A DNA stretch of 64,000 nucleotides from Paenibacillus bovis. GTDB lineage: Bacteria > Bacillota > Bacilli > Paenibacillales > Paenibacillaceae. A model generated the notes under the pieces. That model was not told the DNA's origin and did no database searches. It saw only the letters and a program-made list of their open reading frames with translations. This document shows positions 24,483 through 33,070 of the stretch, one piece after another. The position numbers and the translations under genes are program-made. Location: positions 496,001-560,000 of the forward strand of contig NZ_CP013023.1 in assembly GCF_001421015.2 (NCBI RefSeq), given 5' to 3'. Positions within the stretch are counted from its first letter, which is position 1. Each line of letters opens with the position of its first letter.

Positions 24483-25759
24483 TGTTCAAGCAGCTGCGCA
24501 ACCGCTTTTTGATTCTGAATCTGGCGACGATCTCTATTCTGATGCTGGTCGCTTTTGCTTCTATCTATATTATTACCTACCGTGATGTGCAAAATGATGT
24601 CCGGATGGATCTAATGCGTATCTCCGACTCTTATCTCAAACCGTTTGACGGTGGTGGAAGTAACCAGCCTCCGCGCAGCAGTCAGGGAACGACAGCCAAT
24701 AGCGGCGGCTGGACTGGCGCTCAGAATCAGAATACACCGCCGGAACGGGCAGTTGCCTTTATGATCGAGACCGACAGCAGTGGCAAGCAGATCAACAGCA
24801 AATCACAGGTCGATATCGACAGCACCACTTATGCCAGTGCATTGCAGGAAGCAACCGCCATGAATACCGATCAGGGCCAGTTTTCGCTGGATGGCAGTGA
24901 CTGGGCATTTGTCCGGCAGCCGCTGAACAGCGGGTATTTGTATACGTTTCTGGATGTAACCGCCCAGCAGGGCATTCTGACCAATCTGATTTATACATTC
25001 ACCGCAGTCGGTGTGGTGATGCTGATCCTGCTCTTTTTCACCAGCCGCTACTTTGCCAATCGTTCGATCCGCCCGGTACAGGACGCTTTTGACAAGCAAA
25101 AGCAGTTTATCGCGGACGCTTCCCATGAGCTGAAGACGCCGCTCGCGGTGATCAATACCAATGCGGATGTGCTGCTCGCGAATCCCGACGAGACGATTCG
25201 CAGCCAGTCCAAATGGCTGCATTATATCAAAGGCGAAACGGAGCGCATGTCCCGGCTGACTGGTGATCTGCTCTACCTGACCGAGATGGAGGATGCGCGC
25301 ACCGCGATGATGTACAGTTCTTTTGATCTGAGCGAGACGGTGGAGAATCTGATTCTGACGATGGAAGCGGTCATTTTCGAGAAAGATTTGTCGCTGGAGT
25401 ATGATATCACGCCGGGGCTGACGATTGAGGGCAGCAGCCAGCAGATGCAGCAAGTAATCATGATTTTGCTGGACAATGCGATCAAGTACTGCAATCCCCG
25501 TGGCCGGATTCATCTGACCCTGCAGCGGCATGGACAGCAGACAGTCCTGTCGGTCAGCAACACTGGTGAAGGCATTGCGCCCCAGCATCTGGAACGAATC
25601 TTTGACCGGTTCTACCGGACAGATGCGTCACGTACACGTTCGCAGGGCGGTCATGGTCTGGGACTGGCGATCGCCAAGTCGATTGTAGAGCAGCACGGCG
25701 GCCGGATCGAGGCAAAAAGTACAGTCGGCGAATCTACGACGTTCTCGGTATATTTGTAA
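24482..25759 (+). CDS. Sensor histidine kinase
   Basis: 425 residues. Two membrane helices (about 10-32 and 165-188) bracket an extracytoplasmic segment rich in Gly, Ser, Gln and Asn around 57-85. The kinase core starts with the H-box FIADASHELKTPLAV near 215, followed by the N-box MILLDNAIKYC near 325, G1 SNTGEGIAPQHLERIFDRFY and G2 GGHGLGLAIAKSIVEQHGG. It is a complete HisKA/HATPase enzyme without a HAMP or PAS domain that I can see. It is co-translated with the OmpR regulator at 23805, its obvious partner. The signal is unknown. Confidence 0.94.
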   Translation: MFKQLRNRFLILNLATISILMLVAFASIYIITYRDVQNDVRMDLMRISDSYLKPFDGGGSNQPPRSSQGTTANSGGWTGAQNQNTPPERAVAFMIETDSSGKQINSKSQVDIDSTTYASALQEATAMNTDQGQFSLDGSDWAFVRQPLNSGYLYTFLDVTAQQGILTNLIYTFTAVGVVMLILLFFTSRYFANRSIRPVQDAFDKQKQFIADASHELKTPLAVINTNADVLLANPDETIRSQSKWLHYIKGETERMSRLTGDLLYLTEMEDARTAMMYSSFDLSETVENLILTMEAVIFEKDLSLEYDITPGLTIEGSSQQMQQVIMILLDNAIKYCNPRGRIHLTLQRHGQQTVLSVSNTGEGIAPQHLERIFDRFYRTDASRTRSQGGHGLGLAIAKSIVEQHGGRIEAKSTVGESTTFSVYL

Positions 25760-25822
25760 TTGCATTGGTTAATGAGCATGGATTCATCAATACGATTACT
25801 CCCGCCAACCTCAATAGCACAC

Positions 25823-25854
25823 AAAAAAGAGCCGCATCCAAGCGGCTCTTTTTG
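25823..25854 (+). terminator. Terminator of the two-component operon
   Basis: AGAGCCGC (about 25828-25835) pairs with GCGGCTCT around a 6-base loop and is followed by TTTTT. It lies 64 bases after the kinase stop codon. Confidence 0.92.
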
Positions 25855-25958
25855 ACAGGCTCAAGATACAGGCGTGTCTCCATATGTATTAATGTTGAAT
25901 ATAAATGGGAGTTATTCACTTTCTGAGCCTGTACACGAAAATGTTCTATTCTGCTATC

Positions 25959-26468
25959 TTAACGTCCGTTGGTATTGGAAGCCCACACTGGACCTTTTCC
26001 TGTAGCATACAGAACAACATTGCCATCATCCTGCACAACCAGTGTATCGCCAATCAGTCCTGCCGGTACATTGCCCTGGTAATGCTCGTTGCTCCATCTC
26101 TGTACATCTGCACGCCAGAATGTGTAATCTTTGAACTGATCTGTTACTCTCAGCAGGTTGGGAGTCAGTGTCAGCAGCTGTGGAGATCTGTAAATCACGC
26201 GGCCTGTGATTGGATCTCTCCATTTATACTCTGCATCATCCGTATTAGTATCCCAGATTGGATTTCCTGCATCCTTATACAGCACCAGATTCCCATCGTT
26301 TTGCATAACCAGATTAAATCGACCGCTCGGAGAAGAAAGCATTTGACCCGGAGTGAGGGATTCGCCTACAGCAAGTGTATTTTTGGCGGATGCAGCCGAA
26401 ATATCAGCCAGCTGCAGCATAAAAATCGCCATTAAAATCAAAGCCGTTTTCTTTAGCATTTTACTCAT
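25959..26468 (-). CDS. Secreted bulb-type (monocot mannose-binding) lectin domain protein
   Basis: 169 residues with a signal peptide (MSKMLKKTALILMAIFMLQL, cleavage near SASA at 28). Two copies of the mannose-binding motif QxDxNxVxY are intact: QNDGNLVLY (about 56) and QDDGNVVLY (about 147), each followed by a Trp strand (PIWDTNT, PVWASNT). The middle third (about 75-125) is a degenerate rung without the motif. B-lectin domains occur in plant lectins and in lectin-like bacteriocins of other bacteria; here a sugar-binding surface or antagonistic protein is possible. RBS AAAGGAGA is 8 bases before ATG. It stands alone between a terminator and a divergent lipid kinase. Confidence 0.82.
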   Translation of the reverse strand: MSKMLKKTALILMAIFMLQLADISAASAKNTLAVGESLTPGQMLSSPSGRFNLVMQNDGNLVLYKDAGNPIWDTNTDDAEYKWRDPITGRVIYRSPQLLTLTPNLLRVTDQFKDYTFWRADVQRWSNEHYQGNVPAGLIGDTLVVQDDGNVVLYATGKGPVWASNTNGR

Positions 26469-26815
26469 AATATGTATCTCCTTTTTGGGTATCGTTTTAA
26501 TTTCTGGTAAAATATATCATAATATTTTGTAAAAGTAACCATTATTTGTGTTAAATACTGTAAACTTCTTTTATTTTATATACCGTTTTCAATTAGCGCT
26601 TTGAGATTCGCAACGACTGTAAAAGTATCGTTCTTTGCTTTATGACTCTTTGTTATATGAATCTGTTGGTGGATTTGCAAATATTCTACTATTTCTCTTA
26701 TGGAAAATTACAGCAAACCCGGCTTTTTGGGGTAAATAGTAATGATTCACACTTTTATACCGCGTACTCCGCTGTGATGCAGCGTAATCATACTACTGAA
26801 TGATGAGAAAGGAAC
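26469..26815. other. Divergent spacer between lectin and lipid kinase genes
   Basis: 347 AT-rich bases. No gene, RNA or strong repeat is seen. Promoters for both flanking genes are expected here; none can be assigned with confidence. Confidence 0.5.
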
Positions 26816-27721
26816 ATGTCCGTGAAGCGAGCCATGATCATTATCAATCCGTCCTCCGGCAAAGAGCTGGCGCTGGAATACCTGCAAAAAGTCGAACAGC
26901 TGCTGCGAAGTGAAGCCGGATATGACGTTGTCGTTAACGAAACTGCCAAAGAACTCGATGCAACCAACTTCTGCATTTCCGCCTGTGAAGACTGCTTTGA
27001 TCTGGTCGTCTCTATCGGAGGTGACGGTACCCTGCATGAGACCATTAATGGGCTGCTCGACCAGAAGCATCGTCCACTGCTCGGTATTGTGCCTTTGGGA
27101 ACGGTCAATGACTTTGCCCGGGCGCTGCAGATTCCCCTTGATCCGGATGAAGCGATCCGCACTTTGACCTCTTCGCAGGTTAAGGATGTCGATATGGGAC
27201 GACTGAATGACCAGCTGTTCGCCAATGTCGTAGCAGCCGGCTCGCTGGCCGAATCCCTTTCCTCCGTATCGTCCGAGGATAAATCCAAGCTCGGTGCATT
27301 CGCCTATTTCCGGGAAGGACTGCGTGAGCTCGTAAACAATTCGGCAGCCCCGCTGCGCATTGAATACGATGGTGAAGTCTGGGAAGGCGACTCTCCGCTC
27401 TTTATCGCTACACTGACCAATTCGGTGGGCGGATTTGAGAAGATTGCTCCGGAAGCGACCGTAGATGACGGCCTGCTGCACGGGTTTATTTTCAAAGATC
27501 TGAACCTGTTCAACACGCTGGCGGTCGGGGCTTCCCTGTTGTTCGGCCATCTCAAGGATCATCAGGATGTGATTTACTTTACCGCTCGTCATATTCAGGT
27601 AACGTCCAACCAGCCGGTTCGTACGAATGTGGACGGTGAAGAAGGTCCGGCACTGCCGATCGATATGCATATTCTGCCTGGTCATATCAAAGTAGTCGTA
27701 CCCGAAGTGCAGGTCGTCTGA
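26816..27721 (+). CDS. YegS/BmrU-type lipid (diacylglycerol-like) kinase
   Basis: 301 residues of the diacylglycerol/sphingosine kinase superfamily. The N-terminal RAMIIINPSSGK and the nucleotide-binding LVVSIGGDGTLHETINGL (about 62) with PLGTVNDFARAL (about 98) are classic motifs; DDGLLHGFIF near 220 belongs to the C-terminal beta-sandwich. These enzymes phosphorylate membrane diacylglycerol or related lipids; DgkB in Bacillus recycles lipoteichoic-acid by-products. Whether this is DgkB or a paralogue is not clear. Start ATG has AAAGGAAC just ahead. It is a single-gene unit ending at a bidirectional hairpin. Confidence 0.92.
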   Translation: MSVKRAMIIINPSSGKELALEYLQKVEQLLRSEAGYDVVVNETAKELDATNFCISACEDCFDLVVSIGGDGTLHETINGLLDQKHRPLLGIVPLGTVNDFARALQIPLDPDEAIRTLTSSQVKDVDMGRLNDQLFANVVAAGSLAESLSSVSSEDKSKLGAFAYFREGLRELVNNSAAPLRIEYDGEVWEGDSPLFIATLTNSVGGFEKIAPEATVDDGLLHGFIFKDLNLFNTLAVGASLLFGHLKDHQDVIYFTARHIQVTSNQPVRTNVDGEEGPALPIDMHILPGHIKVVVPEVQVV

Positions 27722-27782
27722 TTTGCCTCTGATGCTCCTGTCCAATATTCCTGATACACCAATGGATACAGAAAATCATATC

Positions 27783-27819
27783 AAAAAAGGATACCGACGC
27801 GATGTCAGTATCCTTTTTG
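27783..27819. terminator. Bidirectional terminator between lipid kinase and methyltransferase
   Basis: AAAAAAGGATAC and GTATCCTTTTT form the stem with an inner GAC/GTC extension separated by single mismatches. The two flanking genes converge on it. Confidence 0.88.
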
Positions 27820-27825
27820 CTGTAT

Positions 27826-28575
27826 TTATCGATGGGCCACGATTTTGAAACGTTTGGAATTGGTCTGGATGCCTTGGTCTGTACCGTATTCCTGTACAAA
27901 TCGGTCAAGGATTGCAAAATCCTCTGCCTGCTCGCCGAAATTACGAATAATCGGTGCATGCTTGAGCAGGAAAATCAGATCCTCTACCGTCGCATAATAT
28001 TCCACGGCATCGTATTCTTCGGAGTGGATATGACGGAAGCCGGCGGCATGCAATTCTTCTGTGTACCGATTCAGCAGTGTACCATCCGGCTGCCGGTCCT
28101 GCTCTTTGCCAAAAGCCTGCACCAGATTCCATTTGTCCCCTTCACTGACCTGTTGGGTAAGGAAGACGCCGTCTGGTGCCAGTACCCGTGCAGTCTCGCT
28201 GGCGGAGAATGGCGCATGACGACAGGATATAATATTAAAAAATCCATCCGGAAACTGCAGCGCTCTGGCATCCATCTGCAGGATACGTACATTGCGTTGA
28301 TCCGAGGCTGCCAGATTAGCCGCTGCCCTCTGCATCATGCCTGCAGACTGCTCCACACCAATCAGCAGCAGAGCTGCATCCGCCAGCTCCAGCAGCTCCT
28401 CACCGCCGCCGGTTCCAATATCCAGCAGCAGATCATGAGGTGCACAATGCCCGGCTACCTCTTTGTACAGGTCCCATGCAATGCCTTGCGATTCATACTT
28501 CATCCGGCTGAAATCCCAGCCATTGTCCGGTCCGACCCGATCATAAAAAGCTCTATATTCTGATTCTCTCATCAT
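27826..28575 (-). CDS. Class I SAM-dependent methyltransferase
   Basis: 249 residues. Motif I is LLLDIGTGGGEELLELA near 50, followed by the acidic loop LLIGVEQSAGMMQRA and motif IV FNIISCRHAPFSAS near 115. This is a Rossmann-fold SAM methyltransferase of the UbiE/Methyltransf_11 type. Arg-rich N-terminal MMRESEYRAFYDRVGPDNGW is common in the group that includes many predicted methyltransferases of Bacillota without known substrate. The gene is alone on its strand, convergent with the lipid kinase. The substrate cannot be told. Confidence 0.85.
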   Translation of the reverse strand: MMRESEYRAFYDRVGPDNGWDFSRMKYESQGIAWDLYKEVAGHCAPHDLLLDIGTGGGEELLELADAALLLIGVEQSAGMMQRAAANLAASDQRNVRILQMDARALQFPDGFFNIISCRHAPFSASETARVLAPDGVFLTQQVSEGDKWNLVQAFGKEQDRQPDGTLLNRYTEELHAAGFRHIHSEEYDAVEYYATVEDLIFLLKHAPIIRNFGEQAEDFAILDRFVQEYGTDQGIQTNSKRFKIVAHR

Positions 28576-28966
28576 TTGATCTCATTCCTTCTCTAATATA
28601 ATGGGCATATGGTGTTTATCCGATTCGTGAATGGCCGGTAGGTTGTCTGAAGACAGACTGCTCCCTGGATAGCTGGTACGCGTTTTGATCCAGCCCGGCG
28701 TCTACTTACTTCGAATCATACGGATTGGCACCTGTTCACCCCATTATCTTGAGAATTAATTTCAGTATAGCCTGTTTGGAAGTCTATTCCAAATCATGGG
28801 AGTTGCGATTACACGTATTACGACTATTCTGATAAACACGAACCTCTGTCGGCACCAAAAATGCCAACCGCCTATATTCTGCGGTTGGCATTTTGAGAAT
28901 AGCGATCCATGCTGCTCACAGCAAGTGATAAGGGTATGGATGCCATTATTATATATTGAATCAAAA
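28576..28966. other. Intergenic region with a terminator, no gene seen
   Basis: 391 bases. It contains the upstream region of the methyltransferase gene on the left and the terminator 28857-28894 on the right. Short frames present have no ribosome site. Confidence 0.5.
28857..28894 (-). terminator. Terminator of the WGxxGxxG protein gene
   Basis: AAAATGCCAACCGC and GCGGTTGGCATTTT form a perfect 14-bp stem around a 9-base loop. Minus-strand reading ends in TTTTTGGTG. It is 73 bases after the stop codon. Confidence 0.9.
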
Positions 28967-29542
28967 TCAACGATTAACGCGCGTGCCGTTCACATCACGA
29001 CGATCTTTACGGCGCAGTAGTCCGAGCAGACCCAGCAGACCGAATAGTCCAATCCAGCCCCAGTCGTTATCATCGTCATCTTCCATATTCATCGTATCGG
29101 TAGTTGTACCGGTTGTTCCTGTAGTTCCTGTGGTACCCGTTGTGCCGGTCATATCTGTAGTACCTGTTCCTGTGGTACCGGTAGTGTCTGTTGTTCCCAT
29201 TGTACCTGTTGTATCGGTTGTACCTCCGGTCGTACCTGCAGGGTCAGTCGTTCCGGCACCTGTCGTACCTGTGGAATCCGTCATTCCTGTTCCTGTCGTA
29301 TCGGTTGTACCGCCTGTTCCTGTATCCGTACCCATCGTTCCAGTACTATCTGTTCCGGTGGTTCCAGTAGTGCCTGTTGTTCCTGTTGTTCCTGTTGTAC
29401 CGCCTGCATCTGTACTGGTGCCTGTTGTGCCGGTAGTTCCAGTGGTCCCTGTTGTTCCGCCAGTTGTAGCAAACGTAGGGGTTACCGCTGTCGCAGATAT
29501 TACCAGTGAAGCGAGAAATGCCAGTTGAAGTTTTTTGTACAT
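28967..29542 (-). CDS. Secreted Thr/Gly-repeat protein with WGxxGxxG C-terminus
   Basis: 191 residues: signal peptide ([20 protein letters not shown], cleavage near TFA at 25), then about 125 residues made almost only of [11 protein letters not shown] and GTMG units, an acidic patch MEDDDDND, and the ending [20 protein letters not shown] plus a basic tail. Trp-Gly, short Gly-spaced hydrophobic helix and Arg/Lys stop are the features of the WGxxGxxG family and resemble C-terminal sorting tags such as PEP-CTERM or MYXO-CTERM. The repeat tract is likely extended, possibly O-glycosylated on Thr (inference). At DNA level the repeat units are diverged in codon use, so the tract is old rather than a fresh expansion. 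Function unknown. Confidence 0.82.
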   Translation of the reverse strand: MYKKLQLAFLASLVISATAVTPTFATTGGTTGTTGTTGTTGTSTDAGGTTGTTGTTGTTGTTGTDSTGTMGTDTGTGGTTDTTGTGMTDSTGTTGAGTTDPAGTTGGTTDTTGTMGTTDTTGTTGTGTTDMTGTTGTTGTTGTTGTTTDTMNMEDDDDNDWGWIGLFGLLGLLGLLRRKDRRDVNGTRVNR

Positions 29543-29661
29543 GTTGTCGTCTCTCCTCTTAAATGGTTTATTGTTCCTGCTAGGCTAGTATTAACCTTTA
29601 CCAGTCTGTTCAAACTATATCCATCATATTATTTTGAAATAATTGGATATTTAAATAAGCA

Positions 29662-29698
29662 AAACAAAAGAGCTGACTTCCTGTCTAAAGAAGTCAGC
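29662..29698 (-). terminator. Terminator of the YiiX-like hydrolase gene
   Basis: GCTGACTTC (29672-29680) pairs with GAAGTCAGC (29690-29698). On the minus strand the stem is followed by TCTTTTGTTTT. It lies 52 bases after the stop codon. Confidence 0.85.
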
Positions 29699-29749
29699 CC
29701 GCATTCATTTGTCCTGTATGCACCACATAAGTTCGACTAACAATGTACC

Positions 29750-30307
29750 TTATACATTACCCATTTCTGGCTGGTACTCACTTAATTTGCCTTCGTACAC
29801 CAGATGCAGTTGTTCACTTTTTCGCAGATCATCCGGTGTCACCAGTGCCGGCAGCTTGTTCCACAGACGAATACCTGACCGCTGCAGAATCTCCGCCACA
29901 AACTGGGAACAGAAATAAGAGTTGCTGAACTCTACCGGTTCCTTGATCGCTACCCCGATCACACCAAGCAGATTATACAGAAACTTCTGCTGGCTGCGGA
30001 CAAAAATATGCAGTACCCGCTTCATCTTTTCCACTTCACGGCTGGAGACACGCAGTTCATAGATCACACAGGTGGTATTTGGATATTTACTATATGTACC
30101 GGTCTGAATATCTTCTCTCACAAATCCACCATTCAGCGGATTGTTCGGCTGCTTGCGACCAAAGCTGTACAGCTCGGACAGGCTACGATCGAAAGAAATC
30201 GAAGCATGATTATACGGTGCCTTGGTATAGGTCTGGATCACCCGGGTGAACAGCGTACCGGTATTGGTCAGCAGGATAAAGACAGACTGTTCGTCGGCCA
30301 TGTTCAA
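29750..30307 (-). CDS. YiiX/YebB-like (NlpC/P60-type) permuted papain hydrolase
   Basis: 185 residues. In this circularly permuted papain-like group the catalytic His comes before the Cys: YNHASISFD near 32 (His) and YFCSQFVAEILQRSG near 132 (Cys), with a short YSFGRK strand between. The protein has no signal peptide, so it probably acts in the cytoplasm. Known relatives cleave amide or ester bonds in lipids or peptidoglycan fragments, but the substrate of this subgroup is not defined. It starts at TTG 30307 or ATG 30301; AAGGGG is nearer to the ideal distance for TTG. It diverges from the CDP-diglyceride synthase gene across 91 bases. Confidence 0.8.
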   Translation of the reverse strand: MNMADEQSVFILLTNTGTLFTRVIQTYTKAPYNHASISFDRSLSELYSFGRKQPNNPLNGGFVREDIQTGTYSKYPNTTCVIYELRVSSREVEKMKRVLHIFVRSQQKFLYNLLGVIGVAIKEPVEFSNSYFCSQFVAEILQRSGIRLWNKLPALVTPDDLRKSEQLHLVYEGKLSEYQPEMGNV

Positions 30308-30398
30308 AATGTCCCCTTATCAAGTTGGAATTATTCCTTCATAATAACATATGATTCCTGTGTTGGGAGTCGAATTCAAGACAGGTTGGTGATCGGTC

Positions 30399-31313
30399 GT
30401 GAGCGGTTCGTTATTTACGTTAATACTGGTTTTTACAGCTTTATTTATTCTACAAATGGTCTACCTGGCTGTTGTCAGGCTCCAGCCGGATAGAGACTAC
30501 AAAGTTATCGGTACCCGGATCAAAACGTGGTGGGGCATGTTCTTTATTTTCTGCCTGGCGACGCTATTCAATCCGATTGTCTCGCTGCTATCGCTGATGG
30601 CACTGACCTTTTTTGCACTCAAGGAATACTTTTCCATGATTCGTACACGCAAAGCCGACCGACGGCTGTTCCTGTGGGCGTATCTGGCGATTCCGCTGCA
30701 ATTTTACTGGATTTACATCGGCTGGTACGGGATGTTTATCGTTTTTATCCCGATCTATGTCTTCCTGCTGCTGCCGCTGCCGCGCTTGATCAACAAAGGC
30801 ACCGGCGGGTTTCTGCGTAGTGTCAGCTCGACTCAGTGGGGACTGATGCTAATGGTATTCGGACTTAGCCATCTCGCTTATTTTCCATTTGCTGCACCGG
30901 CATATGGCGGCGGACTGGTTTTATTCCTCGTCCTGCTCACCCAGCTGAATGATGTGATTCATTACCTGGCTTCCATGTACATAGGAAAAAAGAAAATCGT
31001 ACCGACCGCCAACCCGCATATTACATGGGAAGGATTTATCTGTGCGTTTATCGCGACGACAGCCTTTTCCTATCTGGTGCATCCTTATCTGACACCGTTT
31101 GGTTCGCAGTTTGCCCTGATCATCGGGATGCTGGTCAGTCTGGCCGGTTTTTTCGGCAGTCTGACGATCTCTGTACTGAAGCGGGATCTGCTGATCGGCG
31201 ACAGCGACCGGGCCGAAGCGCTCAAAGAAAGTTATCTGAGCCGGGTCGACAGCCTGACTTATACAGCACCTGTCTTTTTTCATGTAATCCGTTATGTATA
31301 TGATTTTATGTAA
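30399..31313 (+). CDS. CdsA-like phosphatidate cytidylyltransferase
   Basis: 304 residues with about eight membrane helices, from IKTWWGMFFIFCLATLF through LIIGMLVSLAGFFG. The C-terminal SVLKRDLLIGDSDR plus SRVDSLTYTAPVFFH corresponds to the conserved Lys-Arg-Asp and Asp-Ser region of CDP-diglyceride synthases, which make CDP-diacylglycerol from phosphatidate and CTP. This is a CdsA-superfamily member, outside the usual frr-uppS-cdsA operon, so it may be an accessory paralogue. GTG 30399 is the start of the frame; only a weak AGG site lies ahead, so the precise start is uncertain. It is a single-gene unit with a downstream terminator. Confidence 0.85.
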   Translation: MSGSLFTLILVFTALFILQMVYLAVVRLQPDRDYKVIGTRIKTWWGMFFIFCLATLFNPIVSLLSLMALTFFALKEYFSMIRTRKADRRLFLWAYLAIPLQFYWIYIGWYGMFIVFIPIYVFLLLPLPRLINKGTGGFLRSVSSTQWGLMLMVFGLSHLAYFPFAAPAYGGGLVLFLVLLTQLNDVIHYLASMYIGKKKIVPTANPHITWEGFICAFIATTAFSYLVHPYLTPFGSQFALIIGMLVSLAGFFGSLTISVLKRDLLIGDSDRAEALKESYLSRVDSLTYTAPVFFHVIRYVYDFM

Positions 31314-31359
31314 ATGGTAGATGTACTGATAATAAAGGGATGCCTGAATTTTATTTACA

Positions 31360-31403
31360 AACAGCCTTTGCTGCATGAAACAATGCAAAAAAGGCTGTTT
31401 TTT
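31360..31403 (+). terminator. Terminator after CdsA-like gene
   Basis: AACAGCCTTT and AAAGGCTGTT form the stem, an inner TGCAT/ATGCA pair extends it, and TTTTTT follows. It is 46 bases after the stop codon. Confidence 0.9.
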
Positions 31404-31582
31404 CATGTAAAACGATAATTGGTTTCTGCATCGAGCAATATATAGGGACGTTAAAATAATTTATTTTATAAAATTCATTAAATAGACTTGTAATTATCTT
31501 AATTTAGTAATATTATAAGTATATAAGGTTATTAAACGTAATTAACTACTAAAAAATAATATATCAAGAGGAGATTGTTATC

Positions 31583-31999
31583 ATGAAAACCACTATTCAA
31601 AAAGTAATGTTGTCCACTGCTTTAGCCGCCAGCCTGGGAGCTGTTGCTGTTGTCGCTCCAATCGGAGGCAGTCATGCCTTTGCAGCATCCGACACCAAAT
31701 CCAGTCACGAGAAAAATAAAGATCGTGCAGAGAATATTGCCAACAATGCTGCTTTCCTTGCTGCTCAAGCAGAACAGTTCAACGCATTGTTCGGCACTCC
31801 AGAAGAAGTAACAACTACCCAACCGGAAAATAATGCTACACCTTCTGCAGATGCTACCAAACAGGATATTCTTGTTGTTGTTCCACAAGGTGCCAGCCTG
31901 ACTGAAATCGCTGCTCAATACGGTGTGACTGTAGACGAACTGGTTGCTGCCAACAACCTGCTGCCTGCCGGCTACCAACTGACTGTTCCACAAAAATAA
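31583..31999 (+). CDS. Small secreted LysM-domain protein
   Basis: 138 residues. A signal peptide (MKTTIQKVMLSTALAASLGA, cleavage near AFAA at 34) is followed by a charged, disordered segment (35-90, Asn/Thr/Glu-rich) and one LysM domain at the end: ILVVVPQGASLTEIAAQYGV, then TVDELVAANNL and LPAGYQLTVPQK. LysM binds N-acetylglucosamine in peptidoglycan or chitin, so the protein probably sits in the cell wall. No catalytic domain is attached. AGAGGAGA lies upstream of ATG. The codon use (many AAA, GAA, GTT) suggests good expression. Downstream lies a 32-base tandem repeat. Confidence 0.85.
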   Translation: MKTTIQKVMLSTALAASLGAVAVVAPIGGSHAFAASDTKSSHEKNKDRAENIANNAAFLAAQAEQFNALFGTPEEVTTTQPENNATPSADATKQDILVVVPQGASLTEIAAQYGVTVDELVAANNLLPAGYQLTVPQK

Positions 32000-32002
32000 G
32001 AC

Positions 32003-32076
32003 TACGCTCCTGATTTGTTCTACAAAAAAATAAATACGCTCCTGATTTGTTCTACAAAAAAATAAATACGCTCCTG
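32003..32076 (+). repeat. Tandem repeat, 32-base unit, 2.3 copies
   Basis: Units 32003-32034 and 32035-32066 are identical, starting TACGCTCCTGATTTGTTC; ten more bases of a third copy follow (32067-32076). Perfect identity points to a recent duplication in the 3' untranslated region of the LysM gene. Confidence 0.95.
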
Positions 32077-32113
32077 CCAGAGCCATTATATATAGCAGCC
32101 CTGCTGCATCCAA

Positions 32114-32156
32114 GAAAGCAGTCCTGATCCGTTTTAGCGGAAAAGGCTGCTTTTTC
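32114..32156 (+). terminator. Terminator of the LysM gene
   Basis: AAAGCAGTC pairs with GGCTGCTTT (one G-T wobble) with an inner CCG/CGG pair, followed by TTTTTC. It lies after the tandem repeats. Confidence 0.8.
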
Positions 32157-32403
32157 TGTGTCTGCATCTATTCGCGTCTGATTCTGGCCACGATTTTAAC
32201 AGTAGTATTGCAGCAGTAACAGCATCGTAGAGCATCGCTATCTTCATCTTTTCTTGCTGTCGCCATTCAGGTAATACGCTGCAGGTTGATTTTGGTACTT
32301 TGGCTTTGCCCACTGGCTTCACTTCTTTCGATTACTTGTGGTTCTTTGTTAGAATACAGCTATATCCTAATTTCAAAATCATATAATTCGGGAGATGAAG
32401 CGA

Positions 32404-33033
32404 ATGGATCTATTATCGGTACTGTCCTTTCTCGGCACAGCGGTGCTGCTGACCTTGCTGCCGGGACCGGACAATATGTTTGTGCTGGCTCAGAGTATCG
32501 CCCACGGGAGAAAAGCCGGGATAGCGACTACCCTCGGTCTTTGCACCGGACTGCTCGTACATATTACGGCTGCTACACTCGGTATATCGGCGATTATTTA
32601 CCAATCGGCACTGGCGTTTAATATCGTCAAATATGCAGGCGCCGCCTACCTGCTGTATCTCGCCTGGAAATCGTTCCGGGCACGGGATGAGGAATTGCTC
32701 GTTGATAGCGGTCAGCTGCCTGCTCTTCATTTTGGAACCCTATACCGCCGCGGCATTGTGATGAGTTCCCTGAATCCCAAAGTATCGCTGTTTTTCCTCG
32801 CGCTGCTGCCGCCGTTTGTCAATCAGCAGGCAGGCTATGTTCCGCTGCAGATGCTGGTGCTGGGCTTTATTTTCCTGATTCAGGCACTGATCCTGTTCAG
32901 TATCGTCAGTGTATGCGCAGGACGGGTACGCGGCTGGCTGATCCGAAGACCTCGCATCTCCCGCAAAATCAATACGATGCAGGGTGTCATCTTTACACTA
33001 ATTGGACTGAAAGTGGCATTCAGCAGCCGTTAA
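32404..33033 (+). CDS. LysE/RhtB-family amino acid exporter
   Basis: 209 residues with about six membrane helices. The LysE signature is near the start: FLGTAVLLTLLPGPDNMFVL then AQSIAHGRKAGIATTLG, with VMSSLNPKVSLFFLALLPPF near 118. Members export Lys, Arg, Thr or homoserine lactone-like compounds. The frame opens at ATG 32395, but GGGAG is only one base from it and nine from ATG 32404, which I use. The gene is followed after 37 bases by the CdaR-type regulator on the same strand, so the two may be co-transcribed, though their functions do not suggest a link. Confidence 0.9.
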   Translation: MDLLSVLSFLGTAVLLTLLPGPDNMFVLAQSIAHGRKAGIATTLGLCTGLLVHITAATLGISAIIYQSALAFNIVKYAGAAYLLYLAWKSFRARDEELLVDSGQLPALHFGTLYRRGIVMSSLNPKVSLFFLALLPPFVNQQAGYVPLQMLVLGFIFLIQALILFSIVSVCAGRVRGWLIRRPRISRKINTMQGVIFTLIGLKVAFSSR

Positions 33034-33070
33034 TACACATGGGATATGCAGCAGGTACAGGAGGAAGCAC

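Larger units (their letters stand above)
32000..32403. other. Intergenic region with tandem repeat, terminator and lysE upstream sequence
   Basis: 404 bases without a gene. It holds the 32-base repeats at 32003-32076, a terminator at 32114-32156, and the upstream region of the LysE-type exporter ending in GGGAG nine bases before ATG 32404. Confidence 0.55.

Noticed and set aside
24803..25588. A 261-codon minus-strand frame inside the histidine kinase gene
   Set aside because: The kinase carries all H, N and G boxes on the plus strand; the opposite frame is a shadow.
26747..27745. A 332-codon open frame on the minus strand opposite the lipid kinase gene
   Set aside because: It mirrors the YegS-like kinase, which has intact motifs and a ribosome site; the antisense frame has no recognisable domain and a shadow-type composition rich in Gln, Arg and His.
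29100..29470. Repetitive block that could be mistaken for a CRISPR array or satellite
   Set aside because: The repeats are in frame, code for Gly-Thr-Thr units with varied codons, and have no constant repeat/spacer structure.
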